Assembly: GCA_001799195.1 (NCBI GenBank)
Contig: MGSU01000209.1
Coordinates: 1 to 34,840 of the forward strand
Length of the DNA: 34,840 nucleotides
Direction of reading: 5' to 3'
From: Deltaproteobacteria bacterium RIFOXYA12_FULL_61_11
Lineage (GTDB): Bacteria; Bdellovibrionota_F; JAHFAK01; YA12-FULL-61-11
How positions within the stretch are numbered: the stretch's first letter is position 1; the number at the start of each line of letters is the position of its first letter. This document shows, piece by piece, positions 27,228 through 34,840 of this stretch. Under the pieces are notes generated by a model that worked only from the letters and a program-made list of their open reading frames with translations, ran no database searches and was not told the DNA's origin. The position numbers and the translations under genes were made by a program.

Positions 27228-27269
27228 AAGGAAAAAAGAAAAGGTCCGTGGCGAGGGGCCACGGACCTT
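27228..27269 (-). terminator. Rho-independent terminator after tRNA-Asp
   Basis: 12-bp stem AAGGTCCGTGGC-GAGGG-GCCACGGACCTT followed on the minus strand by TTTTCTTTTTTCC. Confidence 0.85.
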
Positions 27270-27276
27270 CTAGTGA

Positions 27277-27350
<74 letters not shown>

Positions 27351-27413
27351 GTGTATCGGCAACCGACCTTGCGGTCGGCGACCTCTCCGAACCCTCGTCC
27401 TATCTCCCCACCA

Positions 27414-27486
27414 TGGGTTGTATAGGACTCGAACCTACAACCTCCGGCGTGTAAGGCCGATGCTCTAACCATTGAGCTAACAACCC
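27414..27486 (-). tRNA. tRNA-Val (TAC)
   Basis: GGGTTGTTAGCTCAATGGTTAGAGCATCGGCCTTACACGCCGGAGGTTGTAGGTTCGAGTCCTATACAACCCA; anticodon loop CTTACAC. Confidence 0.94.
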
Positions 27487-27527
27487 GCGACACCGTTTTC
27501 CAGGGTACCTCGGGCCGTGCTGGCAAG

Positions 27528-28484
27528 TCAAGCATGAAAATTCGAGGTGGGGAACCAACCGTGAGGACAGAGTACCCCGTCGCGGTATTCGGCAGGATGG
27601 ACTACGGTATGGTCGAGGACCAGGACGCGTTCGAACAGCGCAGGGCCGCAGAAACGCACCCCACGACCGATGATGCAGTCCTGGAGAGAGACTCCGAGAG
27701 GAAGCTCGGTTGGGTGGACCACGAGAGCGTGCTGTCGTGCATCGTGCGCAGCTCGAGTCGCAGGAGGCAGGAAACGCCCCTTCTGTAGGAGTTCCAGGTT
27801 GAGGCGGAACCAACGGGAGGCTGTGCCGAGATCGAACCAGTGGTCTTCGGGCAGGACGTGGGCGTGGATGGAGAGTTCTTCGAAATGGGGTAGGTAGAAG
27901 TCACGGACGATACAACTCGGTCCAGGGGGAAGAGCGTCGAGCACCGAGGCTTCGAGCAGGTGGATGCCGGTGAACATGAAGGGCTCGCCGTCCGGGATGC
28001 CGTGCCCGAGGAAACCGACCACCCTGTGGCCGGAGTCCAGACGAAGGGTCCCGTAGCATTGCATCTGCGGATCTTTACGCACGACTAGGGTTATGGCGGC
28101 CCCGCTCGCCAGGTGCTCTCGTTCCAGCAGGGGGAGGTCGAGTTCGAAGAGGATGTCTCCGTTGACGAGCAGAAAGGTCTCTCCGGCCAGCAGGGCCGAG
28201 GCATTGCGCAGTCCTCCGCCGGTGCCCAGGATGTGCTCTTCGTAAAGATAGCGAAGGGTGAGGCCGAGGTCGCGCCCATCCCCGAGGAAGTCCCGGATTT
28301 GTTGCCCCTGGTGATGGAGGTTGAGGACAACACGTTCCACACCCTGGTCGCGTAAGGTCACGATGATGCGCTCGAGCATGGCCAGACCCACAACGGGGAG
28401 GGCGGGTTTGGCATAGTAGGTGTCGAACGGTGCCATCCGGGTTCCGAAACCGGCTGTGAGGATCATGGCCGAACGCACGCTCAT
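27528..28484 (-). CDS. Nucleotidyltransferase (MurU-like sugar-phosphate nucleotidyltransferase)
   Basis: AMILTAGFGTRMAPFDTYYAKPALPVVGLAMLERII; ILGTGGGLRNA; LLVNGDILFE; paired with a sugar kinase. Confidence 0.85.
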   Translation of the reverse strand: MSVRSAMILTAGFGTRMAPFDTYYAKPALPVVGLAMLERIIVTLRDQGVERVVLNLHHQGQQIRDFLGDGRDLGLTLRYLYEEHILGTGGGLRNASALLAGETFLLVNGDILFELDLPLLEREHLASGAAITLVVRKDPQMQCYGTLRLDSGHRVVGFLGHGIPDGEPFMFTGIHLLEASVLDALPPGPSCIVRDFYLPHFEELSIHAHVLPEDHWFDLGTASRWFRLNLELLQKGRFLPPATRAAHDARQHALVVHPTELPLGVSLQDCIIGRGVRFCGPALFERVLVLDHTVVHPAEYRDGVLCPHGWFPTSNFHA

Positions 28485-29506
28485 ATCCGGCGATACTCCT
28501 CGCAGTGGGCCGTCAGGACGCGATCGAGCTCGTTGTAGAATCGAGCGAAGCGCTTGATCTGGCGGATGGTGGTGGGAATGTAGCGCAGGTAGGCATCGTT
28601 ACCGCGTTCGAGGCTGAAAAAGCGGAAACGACCCCAGGCCTTGAGGTTGCGTTGCAACGCGGTCAGATGGAAATCCTCGACGAAGCGCGCCAGGGACCAA
28701 GAGGGGATGACCGGCAGGATGGTGCGCTCATGGAATTCGACCACGAGCTCGTCGACCAGCGCTTCTTCGAGCAACAGATAGCTGTCGCGGAGCAGCGAAG
28801 CCAGATCATAGGTTGATGGTCCCAGGAGTGCGTCTTGGAAATCGATCACGTGCAGTTCGTCACGGTATACCATGAGGTTCCGGCAATGGTAGTCGCGGTG
28901 GGTGAAGGTCGTGGGCAGCTTGGCAAGGCGTGGGGCAAGAGAGAGGAGTTCGAGGGCCAATCCTTGCGGGGTATGCTCTGGGAAAGAATGACCGAGACCA
29001 TACTGCAGGAAATGCTCGAGTTCCCAGTGCAGCAGGGCCTCGGTGTAACGAGGCCCTGCGAGGGCGCGGAGCCCGGACGTAGCTGATCGTTGCATCCGGT
29101 CGAGGTTCCCGAGGGCCTTGCGGTACCAGTGTCCTGCGGAAGATGGCTCCGCTTCGAGTCGATCGAGCAGGAGATCATCGCCGAGGTCGGAGAGCAAGAG
29201 CCAGCGGCCGGGGAGATCCTGAGCGACGATTTCGAGCGTCGGGACCTCGCAGGAGGCCAGCAGGTCGCGAACGGCGAGGAAGGCTTGTTCACCGGTCAGA
29301 GCGCGGACTTGGCCTGCCAGGAAACCCTCGCTGGCCGGCCGGTGTTCCGGGAGGCGCATCAAGACAGCGGAGGTTGCCCCGAGCCTCAGCCGGAAGTAGC
29401 TCCTCGTGGAGGCATCTCCGGCCAAGGGTTGGACCATGCAATGCTTGCGAAGGGTAGCGGGATCGCCGCCGTTGGTCTTGACCAGAGACAGGAGTTCCGC
29501 CTTCAT
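28481..29506 (-). CDS. Aminoglycoside-phosphotransferase-fold kinase (AmgK-like)
   Basis: FTHRDYHCRNLMVYRDELHVIDFQDALLGPSTYDLASLLRDSY; 4-bp overlap with the nucleotidyltransferase. Confidence 0.87.
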   Translation of the reverse strand: MKAELLSLVKTNGGDPATLRKHCMVQPLAGDASTRSYFRLRLGATSAVLMRLPEHRPASEGFLAGQVRALTGEQAFLAVRDLLASCEVPTLEIVAQDLPGRWLLLSDLGDDLLLDRLEAEPSSAGHWYRKALGNLDRMQRSATSGLRALAGPRYTEALLHWELEHFLQYGLGHSFPEHTPQGLALELLSLAPRLAKLPTTFTHRDYHCRNLMVYRDELHVIDFQDALLGPSTYDLASLLRDSYLLLEEALVDELVVEFHERTILPVIPSWSLARFVEDFHLTALQRNLKAWGRFRFFSLERGNDAYLRYIPTTIRQIKRFARFYNELDRVLTAHCEEYRRI

Positions 29507-31398
29507 CGGGGTTGGTCCTCGGTGGGGGCCTGCTGGGGGACGATCTCGCGCAGACGGGTTTCGTCGAGCGTATAGAGTTGGATCGAACGAATGATCCCAT
29601 GCTCCGGGGTGATGGTGAGACGTCCGGTCACCCCCTCGTGATCTTTGACCGAGAGCAGGGCCTGGTACAGGGAATGCCGGTCTTTGATTCCGGTCTGGCG
29701 CAGGAGTTCATAGACGATGGCGAAGGCATCGTAGGACAGGGCCGCGATTAGTCCGGGGGGGTCTTTGTAGTGGAGCTCGTACTCTGCGGCGAACTCACGT
29801 TGGCGGGGATTGTCCTCGGTCGGGGCGAAGGCATCGGTGAAGAGGAGCCCCTGTTGATACTCCGGCGCGAGCCTCGAGGCCAGTTCGGGGCTGTTCCAGG
29901 CATTAGTGCCGAGGATCTGGATGCCGACGATGTCCAGATAATAGAGGACCGGTATCACCAGACTGGCACCGACGAGGCTGTCCGGTAAGAAGAGAGCCTG
30001 GAAGTCGATCCGCGGGCGGAGGATCGGGTCATGGGCACCGATCAAACGGCGCAAACTCTGTTTGAATTCCTTCGAATTGGTCGTATAGCTCTCCACGGCC
30101 GTGATCCGGCCGCCCTGGGCAAGCACCTCGTCCCAGAAGACCTGCATGAATTCGTTGCCGTAGCGGTGGTCCGGATAGAGAATGGCGAACTCTTCGATCC
30201 CGAGCGCCTCCCGGCAGTGTGCGACCAAACGGCGGGCTTGCAGGGCTTTGCTGACCCCGTTGTGGAAAATGTAGGTGCCGAGGTTTTCTCCCGGCGGTTC
30301 CTGGCTGAGGGTGAAGATCGGGGTGTGCCGTTGAGAGGCGAGCCGGCCGACGGTATCGGCGACGGCGCTGCGAAGGGGCCCGATGAGCGCGATAACACGA
30401 TGTTTATCCAGTAGTTCAAGGGCCGCGGTCGTGCCTTGGTCTTCTTCTCCTCGGGTGTCTCGGATGAGCAGGCGGTACAGAGGTTGTTGGCGATCCTGAG
30501 GAGAGAAAAAGGAAAAGGCCATGAGGATCCCCTTGAGCGCTTCTTGGCCGTAGGAGGCGAAGCGGCCGGAGAGGGGGAGGAGAACGCCGATGGTAAGAGG
30601 GTCGACCTGTTCGAGGGTTTCGAGTTGTTGCCGGAGTTCCTGCATAGCCTTGTGGCGGGAGCCTCCGGGGTAGCGCTCGGTATAGCTCGCCAGCAGTTGC
30701 TTGCAACGGTCGTAGGCTTGGGTGTTCCAGGCGCGCTTGACCAGCGTGGCCGTGGCCTCTTCCGCTACGGCAGTGTCCCCTTCCCGGGAGAGGGATTGGA
30801 GTTGGGCGTCACTCAGACCTTCGAGAAGCATGTCGAGTTCTCGGCGTAGGCTCTCGGCCTCCTGTTCGGTGGGCTGGAGAGCCAGGAGATTGGCGCCGGC
30901 CTCGAGTTGGGCGAGGGGGTCTTTGCGTTGTCGGGCGATCTCCATGGTCATGAGCGAGACCTCTCGACGATGCTGCCGGGGAAGTTCCTCGTCGAGCTGT
31001 GCCAGCACTTCCTCGGCTCGGTCGGGAGAACGTTCCCGCAGGAACAAGGCTGCTCGTTGCATGAGGGCTTTCGTGCGCAGGGGACTTTCGGAAAAGACCC
31101 GGGCTACGAGATCCAGGTAATGGTGCGCCGCCGGGATTTCTTCGCGACGCACGTGGATGAGTGCGATGCTGAGGTAGGCGTGATCGCTTCGCGGAGCTTG
31201 GGGATTGGCCGTGGTGGCCTTGATAAAACATTCGAGGACCTCGGCATCGCCGGCGCCGTCCCATTGGAGTTTCTCGCACGGACCGAAAGGCGTGGTGCTC
31301 GGATCGACCTCGACCTGTTCCTTCGAGGAAACCGGGGTGCAACCCACGAAGAGCAGGGCCACGAGGCCGAGGAGGTCAGGGACGGATCGCCTGCTCAT
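29503..31398 (-). CDS. Lipoprotein with periplasmic-binding-like fold (LpoA / penicillin-binding protein activator-like)
   Basis: Lipobox LLFVGC; TPR-like N-terminal half; IGVLLPLSGRFASYGQEALKGI ...IGPLRSAVADTVGRLA. Confidence 0.8.
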   Translation of the reverse strand: MSRRSVPDLLGLVALLFVGCTPVSSKEQVEVDPSTTPFGPCEKLQWDGAGDAEVLECFIKATTANPQAPRSDHAYLSIALIHVRREEIPAAHHYLDLVARVFSESPLRTKALMQRAALFLRERSPDRAEEVLAQLDEELPRQHRREVSLMTMEIARQRKDPLAQLEAGANLLALQPTEQEAESLRRELDMLLEGLSDAQLQSLSREGDTAVAEEATATLVKRAWNTQAYDRCKQLLASYTERYPGGSRHKAMQELRQQLETLEQVDPLTIGVLLPLSGRFASYGQEALKGILMAFSFFSPQDRQQPLYRLLIRDTRGEEDQGTTAALELLDKHRVIALIGPLRSAVADTVGRLASQRHTPIFTLSQEPPGENLGTYIFHNGVSKALQARRLVAHCREALGIEEFAILYPDHRYGNEFMQVFWDEVLAQGGRITAVESYTTNSKEFKQSLRRLIGAHDPILRPRIDFQALFLPDSLVGASLVIPVLYYLDIVGIQILGTNAWNSPELASRLAPEYQQGLLFTDAFAPTEDNPRQREFAAEYELHYKDPPGLIAALSYDAFAIVYELLRQTGIKDRHSLYQALLSVKDHEGVTGRLTITPEHGIIRSIQLYTLDETRLREIVPQQAPTEDQPR

Positions 31399-32728
31399 AG
31401 AACTTCCTGATAGTGCTTGATTTCGCTTCGGTTATGGCTTCGAATTGGCGCAGAACGCGTTGCTGCTCGGCGTTGAGGTGTCGAGGGAGGTCCACCTGCA
31501 CGGTTGCGGTCACCGGTATGGCGACGGGCGAGAACCGGGGAATCAGGTCGTTGAGATCGAGCCGGAGCTGGTCGTTGGACTGGGTACCGGCGGGGATGGT
31601 CAGGATGAAACGGCGCGAGAAGAACGGCACCTCAACGTCGCCACCGAGCAAGGCGGTGAAGAGCGAGATCGGCAGCGTGAAACGGAGTCCCTGAGTGTCG
31701 AGCAGGAAGACGGGGTGGGGTTTGACCTGGAGTTGGACCGCGAGGTCGCGCCGACGTTCCCGATCGAAAGGTCCTCGCCCTTTGAGCAGCAACCTGGACA
31801 ATGGCGGGAGGGGACCTCGGATGTGGAGTTCGAGGTCCCGACCCGGGGCTTGGTAGCCTTTGCCCGAACAGCTCGGACACTCTTCAGTGGACCCGGTGCC
31901 GGCGCAGGACGGACACTTCGCCGCAGTCACGATCCCGGTACCGTGACAGACGTGACAGGTGCCGCGCTTCCCCTTGCCTCCACAGTCGTTGCAACGGGTC
32001 GGCCAGGCGAGATGCACGGGCTTGACCACACCCTCGAGGGCTTCCTGCGTGGTCAGTTCGATGGTGGTATGGACTTCGTGCCGATCGATCAGCCCGAGGC
32101 GTTGGAGCCAGGCCAGGGTATAGGCCTTCCAGCCTCTGAGCGCGGTGGTCCTGGTTGCGCTGACCTCTTCGCGTTCTCTGGTATGGACCTGTTCGTTGGT
32201 CGCTTCCCTGCCGGTTTTGGGGGTAGGGTTCGGGCGCAAGCGCGAGCGGACTCTTCCAGACCAACGGTTGGGCCGGGGAGGCGGGTCGCGGGGGGGCGGA
32301 GCCGAAGCCGTGGTGTCAGGAGGGGGCGGGACGGGGCCGCTTCCCTCGGTGCTGTCGTGAGAAGAGAAACCGGTCGCACGCTCGGTCTTCGGAGGGACGG
32401 GACCTCGCGGGGGAACTTTCGGGTCCGGTGTCGGGGGAGGAACGTCAGGCCGAGCGGCTCGGTGCTTTGCTCCCGCGGTCTCCTTGCGCTGTTCTTCCTG
32501 CTTCTTGCGGAGCAAGGCGGACAGGACCTCGCGGTCATACCGTTCGCGTTTGCGCGGATCGACCAGGATGTCGTAAGCCTGGCGGAGTTTGCGGAAGCGC
32601 TCGGCGGCGCTGGGATCGTCGGGATTGCGATCCGGATGCGAGGCTTTTGCCAAGCGCCGGAAGGCCTGCTTGATCTCGTTGGTACTCGCTTTGAACGAGA
32701 CCTCGAGGACGTTATACAGGGTTTCCAT
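31376..32728 (-). CDS. DnaJ-type co-chaperone with Pro-rich linker and four-repeat zinc finger
   Basis: J domain with HPD (ASHPDRNPDDPSAAERFRKLRQAYDIL); CNDCGGKG, CHVCHGTG, CPSCAGTG, CPSCSGKG. Confidence 0.9.
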   Translation of the reverse strand: METLYNVLEVSFKASTNEIKQAFRRLAKASHPDRNPDDPSAAERFRKLRQAYDILVDPRKRERYDREVLSALLRKKQEEQRKETAGAKHRAARPDVPPPTPDPKVPPRGPVPPKTERATGFSSHDSTEGSGPVPPPPDTTASAPPPRDPPPRPNRWSGRVRSRLRPNPTPKTGREATNEQVHTREREEVSATRTTALRGWKAYTLAWLQRLGLIDRHEVHTTIELTTQEALEGVVKPVHLAWPTRCNDCGGKGKRGTCHVCHGTGIVTAAKCPSCAGTGSTEECPSCSGKGYQAPGRDLELHIRGPLPPLSRLLLKGRGPFDRERRRDLAVQLQVKPHPVFLLDTQGLRFTLPISLFTALLGGDVEVPFFSRRFILTIPAGTQSNDQLRLDLNDLIPRFSPVAIPVTATVQVDLPRHLNAEQQRVLRQFEAITEAKSSTIRKFYEQAIRP

Positions 32729-34520
32729 AAATATTCTCGGCAATCTTGATCGAGGCGGTCTTGACCATCTCGATGAGGGTGCGGATCTCGTCGAGGTCCT
32801 GGGATTCGACCGCTTCGCGAGCCCTGCCGAGGGTATCCTGGATCATCTCTCGATCTTCGTCGTCGAGGCGGAGGCCGAACTCGTTGAAAGCCTTCTCCGC
32901 AGAGAAGAGGGCAAGCTGGAGAGAGTTCCGTGCATCGGCGAGTTCGAGCTTGAGCTTGTCGTCTTGTTCGCGGGTTTGAGCGCTGATGATGATGTCCTTG
33001 ATCTGGGATTCGGTGAGCCCGCTGGTGGGCTTGATAATGATGGATTGTTCCCTGCCAGAGCCGAGATCGCGTGCGGTGACGTACACGATCCCGTTGGAGT
33101 CGATGTTGAAGTTGACCTCGACCTGGGGCACCCCGCGCGGTGCGGGTGGAATGCCGACGAGCTGGAATTCGCCGAGCAGTTTGTTGTCCTCGGCCATGGC
33201 CCGCTCACCCTGGAAGACCCTGACGTTGACCATGTCCTGGTTGTCTTGCGTGGTGGAGAAGATCTGAGAGGCGCGGGTCGGGATGGTGGTGTTCTTCTCG
33301 ATCAATTTGGTGAAGACGCCGCCCATGGTTTCGATACCCAAGGAGAGCGGTGTGACGTCGAGGAGCAGGATGTCGTCGACGATGCCGCGCAGGATGCCGC
33401 CCTGGATAGAGGCGCCGACGGCCACGATTTCGTCGGGGTTGATGGTGGTGTTGGGTTCGAGACCGAAGATCTCTTTCACCTTGCGGCGGATCCTCGGCAT
33501 CCTCGTCATACCACCGACCAGGAGCAACTCCTGGAGGTCCGAGGCCTCGACGCCCGCATCTTTGAGCGCCTGGTGGCAGGGATCGACCAGCCGCTCGACC
33601 AGCGGTTCGATCATGGTCTCGAGTTGGGCCCGGGTCAGTTTCAGGGTGAAGTGCAGCGGACCGTCCTCGGTGGCGGCGATGAAGGGCAGGTTGACCTCGG
33701 TCTGCTCGGAGGAGGACAGTTCGTGTTTCGCCTTCTCGGCCGCTTCTTTGAGACGCTGCATGGCCATGCGGTCGGTAGAGAGGTCGAGGCCGTGTTCGCG
33801 GGAGAAGATGCCCAAGAAATGACCGATGAGGAGTTGATCGAAGTCTTCCCCGCCGAGGAAGGTGTCGCCGTTGGTCGATTTGACCTCGAAGATGCCGCTG
33901 TTGATCTCGAGAATGGTGATATCGAAGGTACCGCCGCCGAGATCGAAGACGCCGATCAATCCGGTGTGCCGGTTCTGGAGGCCATAGGCCAGCGCTGCTG
34001 CTGTGGGTTCGTTGATGATGCGTTCGACCTTGAGTCCGGCAATGGTGCCAGCGTCTTTGGTGGCTTGGCGCTGGGAATCGTTGAAGTAGGCCGGGACGGT
34101 GATGACTGCGGACTCGACCTGTTCCCCGAGGTAGTCCTCGGCGATGGTTTTCATCTTGGAGAGCACGTTGGCCGAGATCTCGGAGGGGCTGTAGGTGGAC
34201 TTGTCGATTTTGATCCAGGCGTCGCCGTTGGGCGACTCGATGATGGCATAGGGATAGAATTCGCGACTGCGGCGGATACAGTCGTCGTCGAACTTCCTCC
34301 CGATCAGCCGTTTCACGGCATAGACGGTCCGTTCCGGATTGGTCACGGCCTGGCGTTTCGCGATCTGGCCGATCAGGCGTTCTCCGGTGGAGGTGAAGGC
34401 CACGATCGAGGGGGTGATACGGCTCCCCTCGGTGTTGGGGATGACGATCGTTTCATTGCCCTCGGTGATGCTGACGCAACTGTTGGTTGTGCCGAGGTCG
34501 ATACCGATGATCTTGCTCAT
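32712..34520 (-). CDS. dnaK: Hsp70 chaperone DnaK
   Basis: [56 protein letters not shown]; 602 aa. Confidence 0.95.
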   Translation of the reverse strand: MSKIIGIDLGTTNSCVSITEGNETIVIPNTEGSRITPSIVAFTSTGERLIGQIAKRQAVTNPERTVYAVKRLIGRKFDDDCIRRSREFYPYAIIESPNGDAWIKIDKSTYSPSEISANVLSKMKTIAEDYLGEQVESAVITVPAYFNDSQRQATKDAGTIAGLKVERIINEPTAAALAYGLQNRHTGLIGVFDLGGGTFDITILEINSGIFEVKSTNGDTFLGGEDFDQLLIGHFLGIFSREHGLDLSTDRMAMQRLKEAAEKAKHELSSSEQTEVNLPFIAATEDGPLHFTLKLTRAQLETMIEPLVERLVDPCHQALKDAGVEASDLQELLLVGGMTRMPRIRRKVKEIFGLEPNTTINPDEIVAVGASIQGGILRGIVDDILLLDVTPLSLGIETMGGVFTKLIEKNTTIPTRASQIFSTTQDNQDMVNVRVFQGERAMAEDNKLLGEFQLVGIPPAPRGVPQVEVNFNIDSNGIVYVTARDLGSGREQSIIIKPTSGLTESQIKDIIISAQTREQDDKLKLELADARNSLQLALFSAEKAFNEFGLRLDDEDREMIQDTLGRAREAVESQDLDEIRTLIEMVKTASIKIAENIYGNPV

Positions 34521-34666
34521 AGGGCCAATCCGTCGTGATGGCGTCTTTGGTGCCGGGGCGACCCGGGAGCGCGGGTTGCCCCGGTTCCTGGATCTACCAC
34601 CGTCTGAACCGGGGCAGTATAGGGAAGAGCGCGGAGAAATGCAAAGGAGTTTGAAAGTGGGAGATG

Positions 34667-34840
34667 GTAACCCTTCAGTCTTGGTTGGGGTAAGGGGTCC
34701 CGTCGCCTCTCACACCGACGCCACTGCATCCTGCGCGGCGCTTGGAGGTCCGCATCCTTGCGGCCGCCCCCACCATGCTCATGCTTGCGCCCGATGGTGC
34801 GGCATCCTGCGCACCACTTGGAGGTGTGCATCCTTGCACC
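34667..34840 (+). mobile_element. MITE-like modular hairpin element, copy B (truncated by window end)
   Basis: GTAACCCTTCAGTCTTGGTTGGGGTA start; near-identical to copy A over the GCATCC hairpin region. Confidence 0.75.

Noticed and set aside
31445-32749. 434-aa + strand ORF
   Set aside because: Antisense to the dnaJ homologue; no recognisable domain.
32589-34538. 649-aa + strand ORF
   Set aside because: Antisense to the clear dnaK gene; a by-product of GC-rich codon usage.

Overview
GC-rich bacterial chromosomal window with two parts. The accessory left part (about 1-9.2 kb) holds a HigB/HigA-like toxin-antitoxin pair. It also holds a 20-repeat CRISPR array (36-nt identical repeats, 30-31-nt spacers, 1818-3110) and a minus-strand type II-C cas9-cas1-cas2 operon. 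A small three-ORF cassette ends in a BRO/DinD-like gene. A sequence just downstream of the array (+ strand, about 3183-3200) matches a CRISPR anti-repeat and is followed by GC-rich hairpins, so it is a candidate tracrRNA. Because the array and this candidate tracrRNA are collinear and only 72 nt apart, read-through would fuse spacer 19, repeat 20, three small hairpins, the anti-repeat and the tracr tail into a natural single-guide RNA. This is the most interesting hypothesis in the window. The right part (about 9.7-34.5 kb) is mostly housekeeping: branched-chain aminotransferase, ExoIII, P4-type acid phosphatase, DUF1848, acyltransferase, GH1 glycosidase, YbeY/7TM-HD/PhoH cluster, DUF115, tRNAs Leu/Asp/Val, and a DnaK-DnaJ-lipoprotein-kinase-nucleotidyltransferase operon. 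Three copies of a MITE-like modular hairpin element with terminal inverted repeats lie at about 12.07, 15.91 and 34.67 kb. All calls come from reading the sequence; no database search or folding program was run.
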